Source: Sedimentibacter sp. SX930
Lineage (GTDB): Bacteria; Bacillota; Bacilli; Lactobacillales; Aerococcaceae
NCBI GenBank assembly: GCA_002155105.1
Contig: MUZD01000015.1
Location: 1-42,821 of the forward strand
Length of the DNA: 42,821 nucleotides
Direction of reading: 5' to 3'
Shown here: positions 7,521 through 15,175 of the stretch, piece by piece
Numbering within the stretch: position 1 is the first letter of the stretch
How the letters are laid out: each line of letters starts with the position of its first letter
Notes under the pieces: generated by a model
What the model was told of the DNA's origin: nothing
What the model saw: the letters and a program-made list of their open reading frames with translations, nothing else
The model's database searches: none
Position numbers and translations under genes: made by a program

Positions 7521-8195
7521 TTATTGTTCCAACGGTACCGGCCATGTTTCCATGCGATAGGCCATTTCCCAAAACGCGTATTCGTACTGGCTGCTGATGA
7601 TGAAATGCTCTTTCATCCTTTCGCGGTCGGCTTCGCTCACGGCTGCGGCAATCTTATCCAGATGCTCAATCTGCTCATCCACCCGGTCCTGAAAATCCTT
7701 CCCGCCATAGGTGGCGATCCATTCCTGATAAATCGGCTCTTCAGGCGCCGCATCGAGGAAGGCGTCGCCGATTTCGGCATAAAGCCAATAGCAAGGCAAT
7801 ACGGCGGCGATGACGTCGCCCAGGTGACCTGCGTGGCCGGCGCGATAAAGATGGGAAGTGTAGGCATAGGTAGTGGGCGCGGGCTTGAAACACTCTTTTT
7901 CCTCCGCGGTGATTCCCAGCCTTTTCGAAAATTGTTCATGCAGGCCGATTTCGGCGCTGTACGTATGCTTCGCGAAGTCGGCGAACTGGTTGGTCGTCGC
8001 GATATCCGGTGCTTTGGCCGCGCCGAGAGCCAAAATTTTGGCGAAGCGCGTCAGGTAATAGGAATCCTGCTGGATGTAGAAACGGAAATTCTCCAACGGC
8101 AAAGTGCCGTCCCCGATGCCTTTCACAAACGGATGCTCCATGCTGGCTGCCCAAATCGGTTCGACCGCTTGGCGGATTTGTGCTGAAAATGTCAT
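7521..8195 (-). CDS. tenA: Aminopyrimidine aminohydrolase / thiaminase II (TenA)
   Basis: A 224-residue TenA-family enzyme that hydrolyses aminopyrimidine thiamine breakdown products to hydroxymethylpyrimidine in the salvage route. The catalytic Cys135 is in LPCYWLYAEIG, an Asp lies in FYIQQDSYY (about Asp44), and the C-terminal Tyr-Glu region SSQYEYAFWEMAYR carries the expected acidic residue. Length matches the family. The frame is open to 8282, but I chose ATG 8195 because MTFSAQIRQA is the normal TenA N-terminus and GGAGGGACAGC precedes it. It is the first gene downstream of the TPP riboswitch and works with the YkoEDC transporter. Confidence 0.95.
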   Translation of the reverse strand: MTFSAQIRQAVEPIWAASMEHPFVKGIGDGTLPLENFRFYIQQDSYYLTRFAKILALGAAKAPDIATTNQFADFAKHTYSAEIGLHEQFSKRLGITAEEKECFKPAPTTYAYTSHLYRAGHAGHLGDVIAAVLPCYWLYAEIGDAFLDAAPEEPIYQEWIATYGGKDFQDRVDEQIEHLDKIAAAVSEADRERMKEHFIISSQYEYAFWEMAYRMETWPVPLEQ

Positions 8196-8276
8196 TGCTG
8201 TCCCTCCATATGCTGGAGCGATCCGCCAGGGTCCCGACTCATCCGGGCGGCCGCTCTTGATTTTTGAAAACAAAAA

Positions 8277-8308
8277 AACCACTCTCTTCCCAACGGAAAA
8301 AAGTGGTT
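8277..8308 (-). terminator. Riboswitch-controlled terminator upstream of tenA
   Basis: Read on the minus strand, AACCACTTTTTTCC pairs with GGGAAGAGAGTGGTT and is followed by a run of seven T. Its position between the TPP aptamer and tenA makes it the likely expression platform. Confidence 0.85.
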
Positions 8309-8352
8309 GTATGTTCCTTATGCAATAGGGACTTACTTAGCCAAAAGAGGCT

Positions 8353-8462
8353 GCCACTTCCCTACGCTGGTACAAACCAGATCAGGTTCTAAGGGTCTCG
8401 AAGTCCTACTTCGATCTCAGCTTTTTGGCGGACAGTCATCCGCCGGTAAAGCACCCCTAGTG
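8353..8462 (-). ncRNA. TPP (THI-box) riboswitch
   Basis: Minus-strand sequence contains the conserved TPP aptamer parts in order: GGGGTGC near 8451-8457, CTGAGA near 8415-8420, the block ACCCTTAGAACCTGATCTGG, then GCGTAGGGAAG near the 3' end. It lies about 160 bases upstream of tenA with an intrinsic terminator between. Binding of thiamine pyrophosphate should switch the tenA-ykoEDC operon off. Confidence 0.96.
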
Positions 8463-8498
8463 GTAAAAAGAATATTCAGTTCATTTGTTGTTGTTCCT

Positions 8499-8526
8499 AT
8501 CGTATCATAATTTCCTCTGAAGTCAA
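8499..8526 (-). promoter_or_regulatory. Promoter of the tenA-ykoEDC operon
   Basis: Minus-strand TTGACT (8521-8526) and TACGAT (8499-8504) with a 16-base spacer, about 40 bases before the riboswitch aptamer. Confidence 0.65.
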
Positions 8527-8572
8527 CTCGCCCTTAGACCAAATCGCCTTTTATCAGGTACCCACCACCAAA

Positions 8573-8607
8573 CAGAAAAGACTGTCCCGATGGGGCAGTC
8601 TTTTCTG
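8573..8607 (-). terminator. Terminator of the sorbitol operon
   Basis: CAGAAAAGACTGTCCC and GGGGCAGTCTTTTCTG form a nearly perfect stem 33 bases after the aldolase stop codon. ACCCACC (8559-8565) and GGTGGGT (8634-8640) form an outer arm. Confidence 0.8.
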
Positions 8608-8639
8608 TAAGTGAAATCCACAAGATCAAGTTCGGTGGG

Positions 8640-9302
8640 TTATGCTCCGTATTTTCCGAATAGCGCTTGTCCATCCGCTTCAAAAACCTGCAATGCCTGC
8701 AGCGCCAAATCCTTGTTCAGCATACTGTTCAGGACATCCGTAGGGATCGTGGCAGTATGCGCGCCCGACTCCAAAGAATCGATGACTTGTTGGGAATTTT
8801 TGAAGCTCGCTGCCATGATTTTGGTCTTGTAGCCTCTGGCATCGATGAACGTCCGCATGGAACGGATTGCCTTGAAGGGATCGATCGCATTGTTCAGCAT
8901 CCTGTTCACATATGGTGCCAGATAATCGCATCCGGCTGCAGCGGCCAGGATTCCCTGGTCCGCAGAGTAGATCAGTGTCCCCAGGATCGTTCTTTCCGGA
9001 TCATCCTTTTTCACTTTTTTGATTGTTTCCAAGCCTGCTTGTGTAACGGGAATCTTTATCGAAAGTCGGTGATTTGCATCAAATGTCTTTATTGCTTCAT
9101 AATCGGCAAACATTTCTTCAGAAGTCGTACCCAGCAATTGTACAAAAAGTTCCGTCGGCTCCAAAGCCAATAAATCTTGTAATTGTTTGAAGCGACTGCC
9201 GGAACCAGTCGACAAAATTGTCGGGTTGGTGGTGACTCCTTTCAGAAATCCGCTTTTCAAAAAACTTCCGATTGCTTTGATGTCGTTCGAATCTATGTAC
9301 AT
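8640..9302 (-). CDS. Transaldolase-family aldolase (fructose-6-phosphate aldolase-like)
   Basis: A 220-residue protein of the small transaldolase/FSA class. The TTNPTIL motif (24-30) and Schiff-base Lys83 in SIKIPVTQAGL are present, and ILGTLIYSADQGILAAAAG is the barrel region that follows. Members cleave or form fructose-6-phosphate, or act as transaldolases; sequence alone does not separate these. It is the last gene of the sorbitol operon, 6 bases after the PTS IIA gene. Sorbitol-6-phosphate dehydrogenase makes fructose-6-phosphate, so an enzyme acting on that sugar phosphate fits. Not a full-length transaldolase (about 320 residues). Confidence 0.9.
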   Translation of the reverse strand: MYIDSNDIKAIGSFLKSGFLKGVTTNPTILSTGSGSRFKQLQDLLALEPTELFVQLLGTTSEEMFADYEAIKTFDANHRLSIKIPVTQAGLETIKKVKKDDPERTILGTLIYSADQGILAAAAGCDYLAPYVNRMLNNAIDPFKAIRSMRTFIDARGYKTKIMAASFKNSQQVIDSLESGAHTATIPTDVLNSMLNKDLALQALQVFEADGQALFGKYGA

Positions 9303-9308
9303 ACGCCA

Positions 9309-9677
9309 CTACCCCACAGTTTCAGTGATTTTGATGATGGTGCCTTCCGCGATTTCGTTCACTGTTTTGTTTTCAACATACAGTGAGCCTGCCAATTCAG
9401 CGACTGTTTCTCCGCTGAAGTTGATGGTGATGTGCCCCAGATCCCTGAGGTTTTTGTTGACCACATTACCCACTGCTGTGACGCGATAACTATCGTCGCC
9501 GATAACCAACGCGTGTCCTAGTTGAATATCTTGCTCCAGTGCATTTTGTTCGATCAGGAAGCAATAAGGCCGCAATGCTTCCGGAGCATCGTCTCCGAAC
9601 AATACCATCATATCCTCAGCTAAAAACTCCTTAGCGTTAGGTCCGATTTCTGTGACTACCGTTGAATAAATTGACAT
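9309..9677 (-). CDS. PTS glucitol/sorbitol-specific IIA component
   Basis: A 122-residue IIA(Gut) protein. TAVGNVVNKNLRDLGHITINFSG and the C-terminal AGSLYVEN are family hallmarks. It should carry phosphate from HPr to the IIB domain during sorbitol uptake. The position that in E. coli SrlB holds the phosphorylated His (YCFIH, residue 43) reads YCFLIEQNAL here, with no His. The only His residues are in LGHAL and LGHIT, the latter conserved in both. This may be a subfamily trait of Lactobacillales; see findings. A long structured spacer separates this gene from IIBC. Confidence 0.9.
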   Translation of the reverse strand: MSIYSTVVTEIGPNAKEFLAEDMMVLFGDDAPEALRPYCFLIEQNALEQDIQLGHALVIGDDSYRVTAVGNVVNKNLRDLGHITINFSGETVAELAGSLYVENKTVNEIAEGTIIKITETVG

Positions 9678-9796
9678 TTTTCTTCACCTTTTCCGATTAT
9701 TAGTTTTTAAGCCTATAGTAATTTATAAATATTCAATCTCAGAAGTGCATCACCTTTGCAAAATATTCTGCATTCCCCAATGATGGCTAGCAGTCC

Positions 9797-9975
9797 AAGC
9801 CTGCCTCTCGGAAATTAGATAAATCGTACCTATTGCGCTCTGCGATGCTCAGTTGCATGGGACTCTTAGGGATTCATCCCTTAGAGTCCCAGTACAAGGT
9901 GACCGTAGGGAACGTTGCGTGGCACGATTTCCTAAATTTCTTTCGAGGCAAAGCGGGCTTGTCCCGCTTTTCTTC
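9797..9975. repeat. Large palindromic element inside the sorbitol operon
   Basis: The 302-base gap between the IIBC and IIA genes contains nested inverted repeats. The centre is GGGACTCTTAGGGA / TCCCTTAGAGTCCC (9859-9890, one mismatch). Around it AAATCGTACC (9821-9830) faces GGCACGATTT (9921-9930), and GAAATTAGAT (9811-9820) faces CCTAAATTTC (9931-9940). Further out AAGCC...CCTC faces GAGG...GGGCTT. A separate small hairpin AAGCGGG-CTTGT-CCCGCTT (9952-9972) has a T-rich tail on the plus strand. It could be a miniature transposable element or an RNA stem that processes or tunes the transcript. Confidence 0.7.
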
Positions 9976-9979
9976 TTTT

Positions 9980-10987
9980 TTAATATAGTCCGAAGCTTGC
10001 TAACCAAGCGACGAATACGCGGGGCACACCGTTCAGGAATCGAGAATAAAGAACGGATGGTACGCCGACTTCTACTGTCTTAGCTTCTGCTTCCTGCAAG
10101 CCTAACCCGACTGGAATGAAATCGCAAGCATTTTGTGTGTTGATGGCGAACAAAGCCGGTAAAGCTAAGCTTGGCTCGATATTGCCTTTGCCGATTTCAA
10201 CACCGATCAATGTTCCGATAACCTGCGCGATTACTGCACCAGGTCCCAATAGAGGAGAAAGGATCGGCAAGGAGCAGATGAAGCCGATGACCATCAAACC
10301 CCAGACATTTCCGGCCAATGGAATCATCATTTTCGCGAACATATTACCGATTCCGCTGCCTTGGATGATACCGATCAGCATCGCTACAAAGGCCATGAAC
10401 GGAATGATCGTCTGCAAGACTGTCTGTACCGCTTCACGGGCTGATTGCAGCATGATAGCGATCCCTTTACCTGCAGCCAAACCGATTTTTGCCACTACGC
10501 TGCCTTTTTCTGCATTTTGTTGCGTCAACTTTTTGTCTGTAGTGTAAGCGACTTTCTCTTCTACTGCTGGTTCTGCAGCTGCTGCGCTTATTGTCTCAAC
10601 AGTTGCTGTCTCGCCAGTGACTTGGATCTGATTCAAGCCAACATTTGAAACGTAAATGTCTTCGTTGATGTATTTAGCCAAAGGACCTGATTTGCCGGTG
10701 GCAACGACGTTGATTGTCGGGATGCCTTTTTGAGGATAGATGCCGCATCTCAATGTTCCGCCGCAGTCGATGATAGCCAAAGCTGTTTCATCATCCGGAA
10801 TGGATGTTTTGAATCCGTTTACGGCTTCCATACCTGTAAGTTCAGCGATTCTGTCAACGATGGCAGGCTTTTCTCCGCCGCCTACGATGTAGATGAATTT
10901 ATGTTTTTGCTCTGTTGGTGTGATGATCAGTGGTCCGCCCCAGCCGCCGGAACCTTTTTCCACTTTGATGCTGTTATATTTTGTCAT
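9980..10987 (-). CDS. PTS glucitol/sorbitol IIBC component
   Basis: A 335-residue membrane component. The N-terminal IIB domain (1-110) has the phosphocysteine loop [18 protein letters not shown] linker rich in Ala/Glu/Thr (about 130-160) leads to a membrane domain (about 175-330) with [20 protein letters not shown] and the substrate-region motif [23 protein letters not shown]. The family signature [19 protein letters not shown] is near residue 30. The frame extends to 11011, but ATG 10987 has GAGAGGGG eight bases upstream. It works with the separate IIC (upstream) and IIA (downstream of the palindromic element). Confidence 0.93.
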   Translation of the reverse strand: MTKYNSIKVEKGSGGWGGPLIITPTEQKHKFIYIVGGGEKPAIVDRIAELTGMEAVNGFKTSIPDDETALAIIDCGGTLRCGIYPQKGIPTINVVATGKSGPLAKYINEDIYVSNVGLNQIQVTGETATVETISAAAAEPAVEEKVAYTTDKKLTQQNAEKGSVVAKIGLAAGKGIAIMLQSAREAVQTVLQTIIPFMAFVAMLIGIIQGSGIGNMFAKMMIPLAGNVWGLMVIGFICSLPILSPLLGPGAVIAQVIGTLIGVEIGKGNIEPSLALPALFAINTQNACDFIPVGLGLQEAEAKTVEVGVPSVLYSRFLNGVPRVFVAWLASFGLY

Positions 10988-11050
10988 AATGAATACCCCT
11001 CTCGTTCTCATGCATTCTATTTGTTTTATGCAACATCTTCTTGGTCGTTA

Positions 11051-11608
11051 TTATTGAACTTTCGCGGTTTTGCTCAATTGAATGCCTGATTTTTTGCAGA
11101 CATAAGCAGTTGTGAAATCGGTTACGTATGCGCCAACAGCATTCATCACAAGCCCGACAAGCAGATAACGGATAGCCAGTGGCGTGGTGCTTAATCCAAG
11201 CGTTTCAACACCTGAAGCGATTCCCAGGAATACGAACAATTCACCTGCATTGATATGTGGGAAAAGGCCGTTACTCGTATGGTTGTATTGCGCAAGTGCC
11301 GCATAGAAACTTGGTTTGTAGAATTCCGGCAAGAATCTTCCTAATGTGAATGATGCGGGATTCCCCAACATGAACGCTGCCAAGAAAGGTAAGATACAGT
11401 TTCTGACCAAGGAATATTTAGAGAAGCGTTGTGCGAGGCCGTTGATTTTTTCCTCACCGATCAGCTTGATTACGACATTCATGAATACCATCAGCATCAA
11501 TACGATTGGGACGATGCCGGTCATCCAGCTCATAAATGTGTTTGCACCTAATTGAAATAATCCGATAAAGCTTTCTGCACCTTTAACTAGAAAGTCCATA
11601 TGTAACAC
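11051..11608 (-). CDS. PTS glucitol/sorbitol IIC component
   Basis: A 185-residue membrane protein with about four hydrophobic segments. GAESFIGLFQLGANTFMSWMTGIVPIVL at the N-terminus and LGNPASFTLGRFLPEFYKPSFYAA in the middle are typical of the IIC2 subunit of sorbitol transporters (SrlA). It forms the sorbitol channel with the IIBC protein. It follows gutM by 31 bases and precedes IIBC by 63 bases. Length fits the family. Confidence 0.92.
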   Translation of the reverse strand: MLHMDFLVKGAESFIGLFQLGANTFMSWMTGIVPIVLMLMVFMNVVIKLIGEEKINGLAQRFSKYSLVRNCILPFLAAFMLGNPASFTLGRFLPEFYKPSFYAALAQYNHTSNGLFPHINAGELFVFLGIASGVETLGLSTTPLAIRYLLVGLVMNAVGAYVTDFTTAYVCKKSGIQLSKTAKVQ

Positions 11609-11639
11609 TCCTTATTATATGTATTATTTCTTACACGTT

Positions 11640-12092
11640 TTATCCGAACTTAATGTTTGTAATTTTTTTGGTCAGTTCTTTGAATGGCGATTCTTTCTCC
11701 GGAATGATTTCTCCGTTTATGAACATCCGGTAATTAGTGACCGCATTCATGATGGTTTTGCGGGTGATCTTGATTTCAGCCAGCACATCCGGATCCTCTG
11801 CCTTGATGGCTTCGATAAATCTGCCGTTGAAATTGTTGTATGGTTTGAACCTGGCCAAGATTGTGGTCCCCTGAAGCTTTTTGCCCCTGATGATCATGCC
11901 GTTGTTGTCCAGTTGGAACATGATGATCGTTCCGGAAGTCAGTTTCCCTGCCCGTTTGCCTATCGCAACTCTGCCATCCGCCTTCAATTCGTTGTATTCA
12001 TTGCCGAAATGTCTGATCTGAAAAAAACCCAGTGCGCTTTGGATCAAAAAAGCGCCGACAACCAGAATACCCAATGCAAGCATATTATTCAT
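11640..12092 (-). CDS. gutM: Sorbitol operon activator GutM
   Basis: A 150-residue protein with one N-terminal membrane helix (about 5-23, LALGILVVGAFLIQSALGFF) and a soluble rest of the GutM type (GKRAGKLTSGTIIMFQLDNNG). GutM proteins assist transcription of sorbitol genes together with GutR; the mechanism is poorly known. Its ATG directly follows the gutR stop (TAGATG), so the two are translationally coupled. Placement between gutR and the PTS genes is the usual order in lactobacilli. Confidence 0.85.
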   Translation of the reverse strand: MNNMLALGILVVGAFLIQSALGFFQIRHFGNEYNELKADGRVAIGKRAGKLTSGTIIMFQLDNNGMIIRGKKLQGTTILARFKPYNNFNGRFIEAIKAEDPDVLAEIKITRKTIMNAVTNYRMFINGEIIPEKESPFKELTKKITNIKFG

Positions 12093-13973
12093 CTATTTCG
12101 TACCTCTTTTCTCCAGCATCTCAATAAGTCCTTGTGCATCATCCACTTTTTTCAGATCATTGATCAGAGTAGGATCATTGATGACCTTAAAGACAAAATC
12201 ATATACCTGCATCAAGATTCTCTCTTGCTGCTCAGAAATTTTCTCAGGTGTCACTAGAAATAACATCAAGGAAAACGCGTCGTTGCGGTTGGCCATCGTG
12301 ATGTTCCCCAGGACAAACACCAACTTGTTGATGTTTGGGTCGGTCAAATGCGGGAAAGCTACCTTATTTTCATAAATCATTGTGTGTCTTTCTTCTTTTT
12401 CCACGAACCGGTCCAGGATATCTTCGGACAGACGGTATCTTCTGGAAAGATAGGACATGATCTCTTCCACGTAATCAAAGTAACCCATTTGGCCTTTCAG
12501 ATTGACGAGGTGATAACTGATGTCCTCGTTTGTCAGGTATTTGATGTTGTATTGATCTTTTTCCACCGCATAGATCTTTTGGGCTAAATCGTCCGGGCTG
12601 ACCAACCTGTCGATTTTGATGACAGGAACTTCGGTGTCCACGGAAATCTCTTCGGTTGTGAACAGCAGCCGGAACCGTTTCAATTTTTCTTTCGGCAGAC
12701 TGTCGGTATTGATGTGGACGATATTCATCTCACTTCCGACGATCTCTTTGATCTGTCTGCTGATCAGCTCAAAACTCCCTCTTCCAAGGTTGGTGATGAT
12801 GCCGACATCTTTTGTGCTTTTGCCTTTGGACTCGTTCGCTTGCCTTTCGTCCAGCATCAGTGCGTAATAGACAGCCAGATAGCTGATATCATCCGCGCTT
12901 GCACGCAATTGGTAAAGGCGATTCAATTCCGACAGCGAAATCTTCGCCAGCTCGAAGGCCAAAGGGTATTTGAGCTTGATCTGCTCCAGATACAGATCCG
13001 TGTTCGGAATCCGGAAGACCAGCCTGTTTATCAGGAAAAGCAAGTGATATTTGACTTTATCAAAGAAGGCTTCTTCATCGATTTCGATCATGACTTGATC
13101 CCTTACCGTTTTCAGCATACTGGAAACGACTTGTCTCAGAACTTCTTCGTTTTCGGAATTTTCGCTCCCTTTCACGTAGGCGGAGTTCCTTGTGTTGATC
13201 GGGAAAGCAAGAAACGCAATTTCATGGTCATTCAACGCAACTGCAAATTTCTTTTGCAGCAGTTGGGTATAGGCGATGATATTTGCCGAATCCGCCTCAA
13301 AGTTTTTGTACATCGGAATTTCGGAATCTATCGTATGCCCATGCGCCAACCTGTGTACGCTTACAGCCAACGCCTTATAAAGCAGTTCTTTCGCTTGGTC
13401 ATCCAACTTGTAGTCTCGGACGAGTCCGTCAAGCGCAGCCTGGATTTCTTGGTCCGGCAGAAAAGTCATCTGCAGCAACTCGAAGACTTCATAAATCAGG
13501 ACCAAGCGGGTGCCGAATTCACTGCACTGGAAGGTGATGCCTTTGTTCGGGATTCCGACGACTTTCGCATTGTATTTCTCCAAAAGCTGCTTCAGCTTTT
13601 TCAGGTCGTTGTTCACCGTACTTCTGCTTACGCTCATTTCTTCGGAGAGGTCTCCGATATTCAGGTACTCCTCTGTGCATATCAAGCGGTACAACAGATA
13701 CGCGATCCTGCATTCTACCTTATTGAAGTCCTGATGGATATTGTAATGAAGTGTATTGAATATGTTCGTCCCCTCCTTTCTGACGATGGCTACTTGCGAT
13801 TCATCCGTGTGCCGGATGGTTAAGAACCCCTTGTAGACATCGTTCAACTCCGAAATGATCGTTTTGATTTGGTATTTGTTTTTTCCCGACGCTTCCTCGA
13901 GACTTTGAAGATCCGTTTCTTTATTTGAAAGTAAACTTCTCAGCAAAACTTCTCTATCGCTTGCCGTTGACAT
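12093..13973 (-). CDS. gutR: BglG/MtlR-type PTS-controlled activator (GutR)
   Basis: A 626-residue regulator: N-terminal helix-turn-helix domains (about 1-150, with VSRSTVNNDLKKLKQLLEKYN as one recognition segment), two PTS regulation domains (about 180-390), a IIB-like domain (about 395-480, VGIITNLGRGSFELI without a Cys at the usual place), and a C-terminal IIA(Fru/Mtl)-like domain (about 485-622) with a His in VAFPHLTDP. Phosphorylation by PTS proteins should set its activity, so that sorbitol transport induces the operon. It is the second gene of its own operon, between the dehydrogenase and gutM. An RNA antiterminator mode is less likely because HTH domains are present. Confidence 0.88.
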   Translation of the reverse strand: MSTASDREVLLRSLLSNKETDLQSLEEASGKNKYQIKTIISELNDVYKGFLTIRHTDESQVAIVRKEGTNIFNTLHYNIHQDFNKVECRIAYLLYRLICTEEYLNIGDLSEEMSVSRSTVNNDLKKLKQLLEKYNAKVVGIPNKGITFQCSEFGTRLVLIYEVFELLQMTFLPDQEIQAALDGLVRDYKLDDQAKELLYKALAVSVHRLAHGHTIDSEIPMYKNFEADSANIIAYTQLLQKKFAVALNDHEIAFLAFPINTRNSAYVKGSENSENEEVLRQVVSSMLKTVRDQVMIEIDEEAFFDKVKYHLLFLINRLVFRIPNTDLYLEQIKLKYPLAFELAKISLSELNRLYQLRASADDISYLAVYYALMLDERQANESKGKSTKDVGIITNLGRGSFELISRQIKEIVGSEMNIVHINTDSLPKEKLKRFRLLFTTEEISVDTEVPVIKIDRLVSPDDLAQKIYAVEKDQYNIKYLTNEDISYHLVNLKGQMGYFDYVEEIMSYLSRRYRLSEDILDRFVEKEERHTMIYENKVAFPHLTDPNINKLVFVLGNITMANRNDAFSLMLFLVTPEKISEQQERILMQVYDFVFKVINDPTLINDLKKVDDAQGLIEMLEKRGTK

Positions 13974-13988
13974 GTTAATGCCCCCATA

Positions 13989-14792
13989 CTATCCTCTAGA
14001 TTTCCCGCCTGTAATGTTGATTGTTGTACCAGTGATATAAGCGGATTTGTTGGAAGATAAGAATGCCACCAAGTAGCCGATTTCATCCAATTTTCCGACG
14101 CGTCCCAGTGGAATGCTCTTTTCATACCCTGTGTCCAATTGCTCAACCGGTATGTTTCTTGTGTAAGCCAATGCTTCATTGTAGGCAGGAGTTGTCAATC
14201 CTGTTTTTTCGTTGATCCCCGGTGCGATACCGACGACTTTGATGCCAAATTTACCCAGTTCTTTTGCCCATGAACGGGTGTAAGAATTTGTAGCGCCTTT
14301 TGTGGCTGAATAGATGCTTTGACCGACCGAACCTTCCATGCCGGATTCGGAAGAGATATTGATGATCGTTCCTTCCACTTTGTTCTTCAGCATGTTTCTG
14401 ACGACGGCTTGTGTAGTGAATACCATTCCTTTTTGATTGACTGCTGTCATTTTGTCGAATGAGGCTTCATCGATTTCGTAGTTTCTTTCGTCACTGTAGA
14501 CATCCACCAACAAACGCGGCAAGTTCATACCTGCATTATTGACCAAAACGTCGATTTTTCCAAATTTCTCAACAGCTTTTTCGACCATTGCCTCGATGCT
14601 CTCGATGGAAGTCACATCTGTCTTCACATTCAGTTTACCATATACACTAGTTCCCGTTTCAACACTTAAATCAGCTACAACGACGTTTGCGCCTTGTTCT
14701 TTCAAGTGATCCGCGATGTGTAATCCGATCCCTGAATTTCCTCCTGTAACGATAACCGTTTTTCCGTCTAATTCCAACCAGTTGTTTGCCAT
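13989..14792 (-). CDS. gutF: Sorbitol-6-phosphate 2-dehydrogenase (SDR family)
   Basis: A 267-residue short-chain dehydrogenase. TGGNSGIG (16-23) binds NAD, NNAG is at about 85-88, and the catalytic set is Ser148 with Tyr161 and Lys165 in YSATK. It oxidises sorbitol-6-phosphate to fructose-6-phosphate. It is the first gene of the sorbitol operon, as in Lactobacillus gutF. AAAGGGGA lies before the ATG. The 15-base gap to gutR shows co-transcription. Generic SDR assignment is certain; the sorbitol-6-phosphate specificity follows from context and the overall SrlD-like sequence. Confidence 0.92.
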   Translation of the reverse strand: MANNWLELDGKTVIVTGGNSGIGLHIADHLKEQGANVVVADLSVETGTSVYGKLNVKTDVTSIESIEAMVEKAVEKFGKIDVLVNNAGMNLPRLLVDVYSDERNYEIDEASFDKMTAVNQKGMVFTTQAVVRNMLKNKVEGTIINISSESGMEGSVGQSIYSATKGATNSYTRSWAKELGKFGIKVVGIAPGINEKTGLTTPAYNEALAYTRNIPVEQLDTGYEKSIPLGRVGKLDEIGYLVAFLSSNKSAYITGTTINITGGKSRG

Positions 14793-14815
14793 AATTTTTT
14801 GTATCCCCTTTCAAT

Positions 14816-14857
14816 CTCTATAGTCCAGAGTATAGACCAAATAAAAAATAAATTAAT
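14816..14857 (-). promoter_or_regulatory. Candidate activator-dependent promoter of the sorbitol operon
   Basis: Minus-strand TATACT (14829-14834) is a good -10, but the hexamer 17 bases upstream (14852-14857, ATTAAT) is a poor -35, as expected for a promoter needing an activator such as GutR/GutM. The sequence TCTATACTCTGGACTATAGA around the -10 is an imperfect palindrome. Confidence 0.4.
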
Positions 14858-15175
14858 ACAGTCCTCGAACCGGAAAAGGTATCCAATTTTTGAACTAATT
14901 AAATTGCGGGAATTTGGAGGGATGGGATAAAAATCATATTTATGTATCCGAAAACGGAAAAAGCGCGCCGCGACTGGGAAAAACTGATTTTTTACGCCTG
15001 CGGTTTCAGGAGCAGCAAAACTTTTCCCAGTGAAAAAAGCGAATTAGTGCAACCATCCCTTCACTGCAGTGCTATTATCTTTGAACTAATCGGACCTATT
15101 CAAACGCAAAAAAAACATCCATTCGCTTATTCAATGATAAGCGAATGGATGTTATAAGTATGTATTTAATGAATT
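14858..15175. other. Intergenic region between the sorbitol operon and glmS
   Basis: Apart from the sorbitol promoter and the glmS terminator I see no gene. A 71-codon plus-strand frame (14942-15157) runs through the terminator hairpin, has no ribosome site and resembles nothing, so I leave it out. Confidence 0.5.
15106..15153 (-). terminator. Terminator of glmS
   Basis: AACATCCATTCGCTTAT and ATAAGCGAATGGATGTT form a perfect 17-bp stem with a TCAATG loop, followed by a run of eight T on the minus strand. It starts 23 bases after the glmS stop. Confidence 0.95.

Noticed and set aside
14942-15157. 71-codon plus-strand frame between the sorbitol operon and glmS
   Set aside because: It runs through the glmS terminator stem, lacks a ribosome site and shows no protein features.
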